This document shows positions 8,049-16,454 of a stretch of 64,000 nucleotides of DNA, in pieces. The position numbers and the translations under genes were made by a program. The notes below the pieces were generated by a model. That model worked only from the letters and a program-made list of their open reading frames with translations, was not told the origin of the DNA and did not search any database. The number at the start of each line of letters is the position of its first letter. Within the stretch, counting starts at the first letter, position 1. The DNA is from JACRLV01 sp045863555 (GTDB lineage Bacteria; Planctomycetota; Phycisphaerae; UBA1845; Fen-1342). The stretch covers positions 248,001 to 312,000 of the forward strand of contig BTUU01000001.1 of the NCBI GenBank assembly GCA_045863555.1. The letters are read 5' to 3'.

Positions 8049-8155
8049 ATCGGCGCCCGCCGGGGGCGATCTGAAAACTCAATCACGGTGCCGCCCGCCG
8101 TATACCATCACCGTCGCCCGTACGCGGCGGCGGATCGGATTCGGCGGGGTGCACC

Positions 8156-8782
8156 ATGCGCACGGCAAACAGCGATATCGCGTTCTCGGACTCGGTCAAG
8201 GCGGCGCAGGCCCGGCTCGGCTCGCGCGAGAAGTACGCGCGGCACGCCCTGAGCGAAGAGGACGACTGGGCGAGCGAGATCACGGATGCCCTCGCGGAGT
8301 TCATCGCCGCGCGCGACACGTGCTTTCTCGCGACGGCCAGCGCGGCCGGCGTGCCCTACGTCCAGCACCGCGGCGGCCCGCCGGGGTTTCTGCGCGTACT
8401 CGATCCGACGACGCTCGCATTTGCGGATTTCTCCGGCAATCGGCAGTACATCACGCTCGGAAACCTGGCGGAAAATCCCCGGGCCGTGCTCTTTCTGCTG
8501 GATTACCGCAATCGGCGCCGGGTGAAGATCTGGGGCACGGCCCGCGTCGTCGAAGGCGACGCAGCGCTGCTCGAACAGCTCACGCCGCCGGGGTATTCAG
8601 CCCGGGTGGAGCGGGCGATCGTCTTCCACGTCGCGGCGTGGGATGCGAACTGCCCCGCGCACATCCAACGGCGGTTCACCGAACAGGAACTGCTCGACGC
8701 GACGGAGGGGATGCGGTTGCGAATCGCGGAACTGGAGCGCGAGGTGGCGGCGTTGCGCGAGGCGGCGAAGAATCGCGGATAA
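8156..8782 (+). CDS. pyridoxamine 5'-phosphate oxidase-fold flavoprotein
   Basis: The product has 208 residues. It has the split-barrel FMN-binding fold seen in PPOX-family proteins: ADFIAARDTCFLATASAAG-like opening strand, GVPYVQHRGGPPGFLRV, and the FADFSGNRQYITLGNLAENP segment that contacts phosphate in relatives. The C-terminal 35 residues form a predicted coiled coil (LLDATEGMRLRIAELEREVA), an extension often seen in this subfamily. Likely activities are FMN- or F420-linked reductions, or flavin binding alone; substrate is not predictable. The gene is monocistronic by position, with the convergent ridA-like gene starting 15 bases after its stop. Confidence 0.78.
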   Translation: MRTANSDIAFSDSVKAAQARLGSREKYARHALSEEDDWASEITDALAEFIAARDTCFLATASAAGVPYVQHRGGPPGFLRVLDPTTLAFADFSGNRQYITLGNLAENPRAVLFLLDYRNRRRVKIWGTARVVEGDAALLEQLTPPGYSARVERAIVFHVAAWDANCPAHIQRRFTEQELLDATEGMRLRIAELEREVAALREAAKNRG

Positions 8783-8796
8783 CGCGCCGGCGCGAA

Positions 8797-9204
8797 CTAC
8801 TGCGGCGCACATGCGCGGCAGACCGCGTCGACCTCGATCTCGACCAGCATCTGCGGATCGATCAGCCCCTTCACCTCGACCATCGTCGTGCAGGGCCGAT
8901 GATCGCCCACCCACTCCCGGTGAGCCCGACCGAACTCCTCCCAGCGGGCGATGTCGGTGACATAGAGCCGCGTCCGCACGACGTCGCGGACGGAGGCGCC
9001 GAGTTTTTCGAGCGCGCGGGTAATGATCTCGAAGCAGCGGCGCGCCTGCGCGCCCGCATCGCCGGGAGCGAAAACCGAGCCGTCGTCGGCGATCGGCGCG
9101 GTCCCGGTGACGAAGACCATGTCGCCGGTGCGAAGGGCGCGGCAGTAGCCGACCGATTCCTCCCACGGTGCGCCGCTGAAAACCCGCTGTACGGCGCTCG
9201 CCAT
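8797..9204 (-). CDS. RidA/YjgF-family protein
   Basis: The product has 135 residues, the usual Rid size. Residues SGAPWEESVGYCRALRTGDM begin the conserved fold; DVVRTRLYVTDIARWEEF carries the Arg position, and VEVKGLIDPQMLVEIEVDAV carries the Glu of the RidA active site. Family members deaminate reactive enamine/imine intermediates; the presence of Arg and Glu supports that activity. The start ATG overlaps the stop of the upstream gene (TGATG, 9202-9206), so it is translated as the last member of the SPFH/ABC gene string. Why a RidA should belong there is unclear. Confidence 0.85.
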   Translation of the reverse strand: MASAVQRVFSGAPWEESVGYCRALRTGDMVFVTGTAPIADDGSVFAPGDAGAQARRCFEIITRALEKLGASVRDVVRTRLYVTDIARWEEFGRAHREWVGDHRPCTTMVEVKGLIDPQMLVEIEVDAVCRACAPQ

Positions 9205-11393
9205 CACTGCGCCTGCGCCGGTGTGTCGGTGTCCGTCAGCATCTTGTCGCGGATCTCCTTGCGCCGCCGCCCGTCGTCGGACTTGCGATACTCCTCCATG
9301 CCCGGCGGCTCGGGAAACGCCTTCGCGACATCGAATTCCTGCGCTTCGCACTCCTTCTTCAGGTACTCGATGATGTCGTCGTAGACGATCTGCCGGTAGG
9401 GCAGGAAGAGCAGCCGCCACAGCATCGCCTTGCGCACCGTGACGAACTGGTTGTACGGCGGCGTCGCCAGCCACTGGAGCAGCACGTCGTGCAGGACGTC
9501 GTTGAAGTCCGGCAGGCGGAACTTGTGCTCGCCCGGCTGGTTCTCGAAATCAGCGTTGAAATTTCTGTGCAGGCCGCTCGCCAGGTCGATCGTGTTCTGA
9601 TACATCGCCGTGTCGCCGTCGGCCAGGTGGTCGAACGCCTGCAGCAGCAGCACCTGGAGCGAGGACAGCGTCTGCTGGTGCGTTCCGAGCACGACCTCGT
9701 CCCAGTTCGCCCGGACGAATTCCTCGATCGGCACCAGGTACCGCGTCTCGACCGCGCCGTGCGGCCGCTTGCCGTACGCCTCGCGCAGATAGTTGTAGTA
9801 GTAGGCGGCCTCGCGCTTGCGCCCGGCCAGGTAGAGGAGCCGGATCGACTCCTCGAGAAAATTGACGTGCCCGCTGCGGAAGGTCTCGCCCGCGCCCTCC
9901 TCGCCCTCGGCCAGGTCGGTCGCGAGCGCCTTGCCGTATTGCAGGTACGCCCGGTGCATGGGCTCGATGAAATTCAGGTCGGGGCAGAAGTTGATGTACG
10001 CGTTGTTCACGTTGTCCGCGTAGGGCTCGAAGATGATGCGGTTGCGGCGGAAGAGATTCACCAGGCTGAAGAAGAGCTGCCGCAGCGTGTTGGTCTTGTC
10101 GTTGCCGAACTTGCTGATCGTCTCGCCGCCGGCGACGAGGCCCTCGTTGATCCAGTACAGGCTGTGCGCGTCGACGCCGCGCCAGTCCATCGGGCCGAAG
10201 ATCTCGACCAGCGTCGCCATCTTCTGCGGATCGAGCTTGTAGACCTCCTTGAGCACTTTCTTCTGGAGGAACTGCACCAGCGCCTCACCGGCCGGGTTGC
10301 CCGCCCGTACGCCGAGGATCCGGTCGATCGTCTCCGCGGCGGTGAGCGGCGCGTCGGCCTTCTTTTCGATGACCGCGCGCAGGCCCGGCGGATCGACGAG
10401 CGCGCGGTAGGGATAGAAGAACGTGAACGCGAGCCCGCTGGGGATCCAGTAATTGTCCTCGTTCAGGTCCTCGCTGGTAATGTCGATCCCCGCCGCGCGC
10501 AGGTCGGCGATCATCTGCCGCGTCTCGGGAAAGGCGGCGTAAAGATCATTGAGCGTCGCGGGCGCCTCGGCGATGGTCCGGATGAAATCGTACGCCGAGC
10601 GCTTGACGATCTGGTATTCGGCGAGTTCGGGCGCATCCTCCGCGGATTCCCCCACGGTTTCGCGCTTCTTCGGCAGCTCCCACTTGAGCTTCTCGGCCTT
10701 GGCCTTGGCCTCCTCGAAGCGGCGCTCGTGTTCCTTGACCATCTGGTCGGCCAGCTTGTCGATGCCCGAGCCGATGTCGCCCTGGAGCACTTCGAACGGC
10801 AGGTTCGGCCGGTACGTGCCGATCGGGTCGGGCGGGGGGCCGAGCAGCAGGTGCATCCGCCAGGCCCAGTTGCGCTTGTACGCCATGTGCTTTTCGTCGA
10901 CGTCGGCGCTCATCTTGTTGACGAAGATCCACGAGAGCTGCTTGTAGAGGTTGACGGCGTGCGGGTTGTACCGGAGCCCTTCGTCGCGGACGAGCTTCAC
11001 GCCGTTGTAGACCCAGTTCCACCGCTCTTCGTCCGTGTGCGTCGTGACGGAGATGTTCCAGGCCATGTTCCAGGAAAGGAACTCCCAGACGGCCACGAAG
11101 CGCGGCTGGAGCTTGGTGATCCAGCTCGCGAGCTGCATGGCGTCGTAGTACTTGCCCTCCATCTTGTACTGCTCGGCCCGGATGAAGGCGAGATTCGTGA
11201 GCAGGCCGCGGAACGCGCCGAGCGCCTGGATCGCCAGCGCGTATTCCGGCGGCGCCTGGGCGAGCGGGTCGGCGACCTGGTATTTGGTCATGTCCGCCCG
11301 GCCGGTGTTGATCGGCGCGGCGAAGCGGCTCGCGGCGGCCGCCAGCGCGACGGCCGTGACGAGCGCGATGAGCTGGATGGTTCTGGGTTTCAT
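9204..11393 (-). CDS. large exported protein of the SPFH/ABC cluster
   Basis: The product has 729 residues. The ATG (MKPRTIQLIALVTAVALAAA) follows GGGGAG by 8 bases; the open frame continues upstream without a better start. A signal peptide or anchor at residues 5-25 is followed by an all-helical-looking soluble region rich in Trp and Tyr: FRGLLTNLAFIRAEQYKMEG, FVAVWEFLSWNMAWNISVTT. It resembles degenerate TPR-type repeat proteins. A charged coiled segment lies near 235-270 (HERRFEEAKAKAEKLKWELP). I recognise no named family. It follows the ABC permease by 68 bases and is coupled to ridA, so it may be the extracytoplasmic partner of the transporter. Confidence 0.75.
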   Translation of the reverse strand: MKPRTIQLIALVTAVALAAAASRFAAPINTGRADMTKYQVADPLAQAPPEYALAIQALGAFRGLLTNLAFIRAEQYKMEGKYYDAMQLASWITKLQPRFVAVWEFLSWNMAWNISVTTHTDEERWNWVYNGVKLVRDEGLRYNPHAVNLYKQLSWIFVNKMSADVDEKHMAYKRNWAWRMHLLLGPPPDPIGTYRPNLPFEVLQGDIGSGIDKLADQMVKEHERRFEEAKAKAEKLKWELPKKRETVGESAEDAPELAEYQIVKRSAYDFIRTIAEAPATLNDLYAAFPETRQMIADLRAAGIDITSEDLNEDNYWIPSGLAFTFFYPYRALVDPPGLRAVIEKKADAPLTAAETIDRILGVRAGNPAGEALVQFLQKKVLKEVYKLDPQKMATLVEIFGPMDWRGVDAHSLYWINEGLVAGGETISKFGNDKTNTLRQLFFSLVNLFRRNRIIFEPYADNVNNAYINFCPDLNFIEPMHRAYLQYGKALATDLAEGEEGAGETFRSGHVNFLEESIRLLYLAGRKREAAYYYNYLREAYGKRPHGAVETRYLVPIEEFVRANWDEVVLGTHQQTLSSLQVLLLQAFDHLADGDTAMYQNTIDLASGLHRNFNADFENQPGEHKFRLPDFNDVLHDVLLQWLATPPYNQFVTVRKAMLWRLLFLPYRQIVYDDIIEYLKKECEAQEFDVAKAFPEPPGMEEYRKSDDGRRRKEIRDKMLTDTDTPAQAQ

Positions 11394-11461
11394 GGTGATG
11401 ACTCCCCGTACGGCGATGGGCGCTGTCGGATCGTGTCCGCCCGCCCGGAACCCTGAACCCT

Positions 11462-12859
11462 CTACACCGTCACGCCGGCGATTTCGCGCGAACGGAAGAT
11501 CAGCCAGCCGGGCAGCGCGAGCAGCACCAGCCCGTAGATGATCGTATGGGCGGCCCCGGACGCGATGAGTTCCCAACTGATGTAATACCCGTCGATCAGC
11601 TTGTCGACGCCGTCGTATTTGAAGAAGTCCGGCAGCACGAACGTCAGGATCGGCACGAGCACCATGCGCACGAGCCGGCCGCCCGAGCCGTACGGGTCGA
11701 CCTTCGCCCCGGCCTGGTTGTCGGGCAGGTTGGCGCCGATCGACTCCATCCACCACGGGATGCCGATGCAGAACAGGTAGATGCTGAGCGTGCAGAAGCA
11801 GGCCACCGGGAACGACGTGAACGTCCCGAAGAACAGGCCGATGGCGCTCAGGAAGCCGAGCCGGAACAGGATCAGCATGAGCGACTTGGCGAAATTCACC
11901 TCGAACGAGCCGACCTTATAGAGCAGTTCCAGGGCATCGTCGCCCTCAAAGGCGAGCACGTACCGGTTCGGCGCGTCGGGGAAGGTCGGGTTCCCGACCA
12001 GCAGCGTCGCTTTCCCATCCTTGGCGACATTCGACTGGCGCAGGAGGAACTGGTGCAGCTCCGTCATGCGCTCTTCGGTGCGCTGAAGCGGGAAGAGCGC
12101 CGCTCCGGTCGCCTGGTCGAGGATGCCCCAGTCGATGACGACGATCTCATCCTTGGGGATCGGCACGCCGCGGGCTTTGTAGCGCACCTGCATCGCCGTG
12201 TCCTCGCGCTCCGGCGGCGTCAGGTTCTCGAAGTTGAACGCCGCGATCCGCTGCGGGCCGATGAGCCGGAACTGCTCCAGCATCTCCTTCTCGCGCAGCA
12301 CGATCGCCAGGTCGCGGTTCTGCGTATACGCCGAGTTCCTCGAAAGCTGCTCATCTACGTACGCCGTCGCCTCCTTGCGAAAATCCGGCAGGACGGGCCG
12401 CGCCGCCTCCCGGGCCGTCCAGATCACGTCGCGGATGTTGATCCGGTCGCGGACGAATTTCTCCGGCCGGGTCATGATGAAAACCGCGAAGCCGTAGATG
12501 ACCGCCCCGCTGATGAGCACGATCAGGATGTTGAGCAGATTGACACCGATCCACTTGCCCGCGAGCAGCTCGAACCGATTGACCGGCTTGGTCAGCACGA
12601 GGTGAATCGACTTGGTGCGGATTTCGCCCGTCAGCGTCGCGCAGGCCATGAACACCGTCGCGAAGCCCATGAACAGGCCCAGCGCCCCGAGCGAATACGA
12701 AAGAAACGTCTGAAGGCGGCCGGCCAGCGTTTCGTCGCCCTTGAGCGCGAACGGCAGGCGCATGACCGCAAAGCCGAGGACGAGCAGAACGACCAGGAAG
12801 ACGCGCATTCGCAGGCCTTCCTTGAACGTCATTTTCGCGATCGGCCAGATGCGCTTCAC
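11462..12859 (-). CDS. ABC-2 type permease with large extracytoplasmic loop
   Basis: The product has 465 residues. The GTG start overlaps the ATPase stop (GTGA), with AGGGAGAG upstream. Hydrophobic segments near 18-35 (MRVFLVVLLVLGFAVMRLPF), 55-80, 105-125 (NLLNILIVLISGAVIYGFAV), 325-350, 360-380 and at the C-terminus give about six membrane spans. A loop of about 190 residues lies between spans 3 and 4 and would face outward. TLTGEIRTKSIHLVLTKPVN is the typical ABC-2 cytoplasmic motif after the second span. It should pair with the ATPase encoded just upstream. Substrate is unknown; the GldA/Nos-type architecture suggests export or membrane remodelling rather than import. Confidence 0.82.
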   Translation of the reverse strand: MKRIWPIAKMTFKEGLRMRVFLVVLLVLGFAVMRLPFALKGDETLAGRLQTFLSYSLGALGLFMGFATVFMACATLTGEIRTKSIHLVLTKPVNRFELLAGKWIGVNLLNILIVLISGAVIYGFAVFIMTRPEKFVRDRINIRDVIWTAREAARPVLPDFRKEATAYVDEQLSRNSAYTQNRDLAIVLREKEMLEQFRLIGPQRIAAFNFENLTPPEREDTAMQVRYKARGVPIPKDEIVVIDWGILDQATGAALFPLQRTEERMTELHQFLLRQSNVAKDGKATLLVGNPTFPDAPNRYVLAFEGDDALELLYKVGSFEVNFAKSLMLILFRLGFLSAIGLFFGTFTSFPVACFCTLSIYLFCIGIPWWMESIGANLPDNQAGAKVDPYGSGGRLVRMVLVPILTFVLPDFFKYDGVDKLIDGYYISWELIASGAAHTIIYGLVLLALPGWLIFRSREIAGVTV

Positions 12860-13992
12860 CGGTCGTCTCTCCCTTCGCCGCCGGTCAGCGTGTCGAGGAC
12901 GCTGCGGTCGACTTCGACGGGCTCCGAGGGTTTCAGGGCCTCGTCTTCCGGCGCAGCCTTCGCGCTGCTGAGCGCCGCCAGGACATCCGTATCGACCGCC
13001 GGGCGCGTCTCCGCGGGCGCGGCCGGCGTCGCGGGCACTTCTTCCGTACGCATGAGCGATTCGAGCAGTTCTCGCCCGGCCGGCTGCGCCCCCAGGAATC
13101 CGGCGATGTCGCCGGCGCTCTGGGCTCCGGCGGTTTCGACGCGCTGGGAGTGCGCCTGCTCGACGATCCGCAGAAAGAGGCTTTCGAGCCGGTCGCGCGG
13201 CGTCGAAATGGCGAGTTCCGGGCTCTCGGCCGCGATGATCTGGCGGATTTTCTCGATCGCGGCGTCGCTGAGCTTGTTGCAGGTGATCTGCACCTTGTCC
13301 TGCTGGCTCAGGACCTCCTGCATCGTGCCCTTCACCTGGATTTTTCCGCCGTAGAGAATCGCCACGCGCTGGCAAACCTCTTCGACATCGCTGAGCAGGT
13401 GGCTGGAGAGCAGGATCGTCTTGTTGAACTCGCGGCCGAGCCGAATGATGATGTCCTTGACGAGCTTCGAGCCGACCGGGTCGAGACCGCTCGTCGGCTC
13501 ATCGAGAATCAGCAGGTCTGGGTCGTTGATGAGCGCCTGGGCGAGTCCGATGCGGCGGGCCATGCCCTTCGAATACTCGCCCACAGGCCGGCGAGCCGCA
13601 CCCTTCAGCCCGACCATCTCCAGCAGTTCTTCAATGCGGCGCTTGCGCTCGCGGCGCGGGATCTGGAACAGCGTCGCGTAGTAGTCGAGCGTCTCGCGGG
13701 CGTTCAGGAAGCGGTAGAGGTACGACTCCTCGGGCAGGTACCCGATGCGCATCTTCGTCCGCACGCTGTCGGGCGGCTGGCCGAAGACGGTGATGCGTCC
13801 GCGAGTCGGGTGGAGCAGGCCGAGGATCATCTTGATCGTCGTGCTCTTGCCCGAGCCGTTGGGGCCGAGCAGGCCGTAGATTTCGCCCGATTCGATCTGG
13901 AAATCGATGTCGTTGACGGCGCGGACGCGGGCGCGATGCCAGAAGTCCCGGAAGACCTTGGTAAGCCCGACGACGGAGATGACTGTGCTCAC
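12856..13992 (-). CDS. ABC transporter ATP-binding protein
   Basis: The product has 378 residues. Walker A is GPNGSGKST near residue 41, the signature region is YSKGMARRIGLAQAL, Walker B is LLILDEPTSGLDP, and the switch His is in LLSSHLLSDVEE. It is of the ABC-2 exporter (CcmA/NatA) class. After about residue 230 there is an extra C-terminal region, partly a regulatory domain, then a disordered Ala/Pro/Glu stretch ending DRSVLDTLTGGEGRDDR; this is longer than the family norm of about 310. The start GTG at 13992 gives VSTVISVVGLTKVFRDF; the frame upstream overlaps the HflK-like gene and is not coding. The stop overlaps the permease start by 4 bases. Confidence 0.9.
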   Translation of the reverse strand: MSTVISVVGLTKVFRDFWHRARVRAVNDIDFQIESGEIYGLLGPNGSGKSTTIKMILGLLHPTRGRITVFGQPPDSVRTKMRIGYLPEESYLYRFLNARETLDYYATLFQIPRRERKRRIEELLEMVGLKGAARRPVGEYSKGMARRIGLAQALINDPDLLILDEPTSGLDPVGSKLVKDIIIRLGREFNKTILLSSHLLSDVEEVCQRVAILYGGKIQVKGTMQEVLSQQDKVQITCNKLSDAAIEKIRQIIAAESPELAISTPRDRLESLFLRIVEQAHSQRVETAGAQSAGDIAGFLGAQPAGRELLESLMRTEEVPATPAAPAETRPAVDTDVLAALSSAKAAPEDEALKPSEPVEVDRSVLDTLTGGEGRDDR

Positions 13993-14012
13993 GAAACCCT
14001 CGCTGACGCGGA

Positions 14013-15389
14013 TCAGCCGCCCATCTGTTTCTTCCGCCAGGCTTCCTCGGTCGCCCGGATGATCCGCTCCTCGTCGCGGTTCGTGATGATCTCGATCGTG
14101 TTCGCGCTGCGCGGGACGAAGAACATCTCGTTCTGCTTGCTGTCGAGGACGGCGCTGCGCATCTTCACCCACAACTGGACGGCGAACAACAGCCGGTTGC
14201 TGCGATACTGGTCGCGGTAGTTGCTGAACTGCTCATACTCGCGGGCGATCTGCTGCGCCATCGCCGACGCGATCGTCCGCGCCTCGCTGAGCTTCCGCGC
14301 GACCTCGCCCTCGGCGGCGTCGAGCTTGACGTCGACGTCCGCACGCATCGCGGACAGCTTCGTCTCATCGGTCTCACCCGCGAGCTGCGCCGCGCCGAAC
14401 GCGTCGATCGCCGCCAGCAGCGCCTCGTACTTCTCCCGCGGCCCCGCCGTCTGGCCGAGGATCTGCGCCCGCTGCTGCTGGGCTTCGTTGATCTGCTGGG
14501 CCTTCGCGTTTTCCGCCTGCGTCACGCCCAGAAACGCCTGCCGGACCATGCCCGGCTCGACGGCGTCGAGCGTCACCTTGTTGACCACGAGACCCGCCTT
14601 CAGATCAGCCAGCGATTTGTTCAGCCGCCGCTGGACGTCGATCGCCACATCGACTTCGCCGCCCGTGTCGCGCCGGATGAGCCGCTCCACCTTGACGCCC
14701 GCCACGGCCCGCGTAATCGCATCTTCCGCGAGCCGGATGACGAGCTGGCGGCCGATCGAGCCCTGACCGGGCACCGTCGTCCCCGGCCGCTCGCCGATGT
14801 TGCGCACGAAATCCTCGCCGTTCGCGACGCGGTATTCGATCTTCCAGACGCCGTGCGAGAGGTTGCGGTCGCCGCTGAGCATCGTGCCGTGGGCCGCCGG
14901 GCTGATCCGTTCGTACTGCGGCACGGTTTCGGACAGGGGCTTGTTCGTGACGTCCGCGGTCCGGGCGAAGCAGAAGCTCGATACCTCCACCGTATAGACG
15001 GTGCCGTCCAGCCGGATCTGCTCCTCGAACGGACGCGGCAGCGAGAAGTGCGTCCCCGGCCCGAAGACATACCGGCTCGGCTCCCCCTGGTCCGGCGTGA
15101 TCGAGGCGTCGGGCTTCGGGTTCTCGCGAAGCGCGCCGAGCCGCACCAGCAGGCCCTGGTCGCCAGGGTTGAGCTTGAAGAAGCCCGACAGGAAATAGAC
15201 GCCGACCAGAACCACCATGATGACCCGGAGGACCATGAATCCGGCGCGCAGCGCCTGGCTCAGCGCCTCCTGGCCGGGATCGCTGAAGCGAACCGGGCCG
15301 CTCTCGGGCTCGGGGTGGTAGTGGCCGTGGCCATGATCGTGGTCATGGTCGTGGCCGTGCGCGTGGTCGTGATCGTGCTGTTGTGCCAT
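14013..15389 (-). CDS. SPFH/band-7 protein, HflK-like, with His-rich N-terminus
   Basis: The product has 458 residues. Residues 5-25 are almost entirely His, Asp and Gly (HDHDHAHGHDHDHDHGHGHY), a likely metal-binding tip on the cytoplasmic side. One membrane segment follows at about 50-72 (VLRVIMVVLVGVYFLSGFF). The SPFH domain runs from about 75 to 290 (LNPGDQGLLVRLGALREN, then FGPGTHFSLPRPFEEQIRLD), then a coiled coil (AENAKAQQINEAQQQRAQIL). HflK partners with HflC to form large cages that regulate FtsH in other bacteria. The hflC-like gene lies 16 bases upstream, which supports this pairing. There is no FtsH gene in the window. Confidence 0.85.
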   Translation of the reverse strand: MAQQHDHDHAHGHDHDHDHGHGHYHPEPESGPVRFSDPGQEALSQALRAGFMVLRVIMVVLVGVYFLSGFFKLNPGDQGLLVRLGALRENPKPDASITPDQGEPSRYVFGPGTHFSLPRPFEEQIRLDGTVYTVEVSSFCFARTADVTNKPLSETVPQYERISPAAHGTMLSGDRNLSHGVWKIEYRVANGEDFVRNIGERPGTTVPGQGSIGRQLVIRLAEDAITRAVAGVKVERLIRRDTGGEVDVAIDVQRRLNKSLADLKAGLVVNKVTLDAVEPGMVRQAFLGVTQAENAKAQQINEAQQQRAQILGQTAGPREKYEALLAAIDAFGAAQLAGETDETKLSAMRADVDVKLDAAEGEVARKLSEARTIASAMAQQIAREYEQFSNYRDQYRSNRLLFAVQLWVKMRSAVLDSKQNEMFFVPRSANTIEIITNRDEERIIRATEEAWRKKQMGG

Positions 15390-15405
15390 TGTTCGGTCTC
15401 TCCGA

Positions 15406-16356
15406 TCACGGGTTGGCCGGCTGGGTCGCAGGCATTTCGCCGCTCACCGGCGGCGCAGCCGGCGTCAGCGGCGACTCGAAGTACTTGAACAGCGTGCTCG
15501 TCGAATCGAGGAAGATCGTGCTCTTCTGCTTGAGCGCGGCCTCAAGGGCGTCGAGATACCGCAGCCACATGAAGAGCTGCTCGTCCTGTGATTCGATCAT
15601 TTTCAGAATGCGGGCTTCGGAGCGCGCGCCGGCGGATTTGATCTCCTCCGCCCGGCGTTCCGCGAAGGCGAGGATGCGCTTGCCGTCGGTCTCGGCCTGC
15701 CCCTTGATCGTCTCCGCGGCCGACTTGCCTTCGGCCTGGAAGCGCGTCGCCAGGGCGCTGCGCTCGGCGCTCATCGCCGCCTGGATGGACTGCGTGGTCT
15801 CCTCCGGGACGGCGTTGCGGCGGATGGCGACCGAGACCAGCTCGATGCCGTAGCTCTGCATGAGCCCCGGCGCAGCAGCCTCGCGCATCTCCCCGTTGAT
15901 CTTCTCGCGGTTGGCTTCGACCGTGGCCGCGTCCAGGCCGAAGAGCTCGCCCATCGAGTGCCGCCCGAGGACCGTCGCCCGCGCCTCGTTGATGCGCGTG
16001 CGGATCTTCTCCTCCGCTTCGAAGACGCCGCTGCGGATCGTCTCCTGGAACTTCATCACATCGGCGATCCGCCACAGGGCGAAGCAGCCGACGATCAGGT
16101 TCTGCCCGTCGAGCGTCTTGAGCTCCGTCTCCGGCGTGTCGAGCACGCGGATGCGCGTGTCGAAGCGCTTGATCTCGTCGATCAGCGGAAGCCGGAAGTA
16201 GAGGCCGGGATCCTTGATGATCGTCGAATCCGCCTTGCCGAAGCGGACTCGCACCGCCTGTTCCGAGAACCGGACCTGCGTCGTCACCATGAACGTGACC
16301 AGCACCGCGACCAGGAATGCCGCGGTCACGATGGTGGTGATGGGTACTCGTTTCAT
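15406..16356 (-). CDS. SPFH/band-7 protein, HflC-like
   Basis: The product has 316 residues. Two adjacent ATGs exist; the second has AAGGAG at better spacing. A membrane segment at about 5-25 (ITTIVTAAFLVAVLVTFMVT) is followed by an SPFH domain (EQAVRVRFGKADSTIIKDPG, then LYFRLPLIDEIKRFDTRIRV) matching HflC order and length. The C-terminal coiled region has the family's FQAEGKSAAETIKGQAETDG pattern, and a short Pro-rich tail ends the protein. It is expected to co-assemble with the HflK-like product encoded next. Confidence 0.85.
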   Translation of the reverse strand: MKRVPITTIVTAAFLVAVLVTFMVTTQVRFSEQAVRVRFGKADSTIIKDPGLYFRLPLIDEIKRFDTRIRVLDTPETELKTLDGQNLIVGCFALWRIADVMKFQETIRSGVFEAEEKIRTRINEARATVLGRHSMGELFGLDAATVEANREKINGEMREAAAPGLMQSYGIELVSVAIRRNAVPEETTQSIQAAMSAERSALATRFQAEGKSAAETIKGQAETDGKRILAFAERRAEEIKSAGARSEARILKMIESQDEQLFMWLRYLDALEAALKQKSTIFLDSTSTLFKYFESPLTPAAPPVSGEMPATQPANP

Positions 16357-16454
16357 CATCGCTCCTTCGTATCTCTCAATCGGGGACCGGTCAGGAACCG
16401 GCCGTGTAGTCAAATCCTCTCAGGCCCGCGACCCGCCGGGCCGGTTCTCCATCG

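Noticed and set aside
9204..11756. Longer exported protein starting at 11756
   Set aside because: The extra 121 residues overlap the ABC permease gene and lack a signal peptide; ATG at 11393 has GGGGAG.
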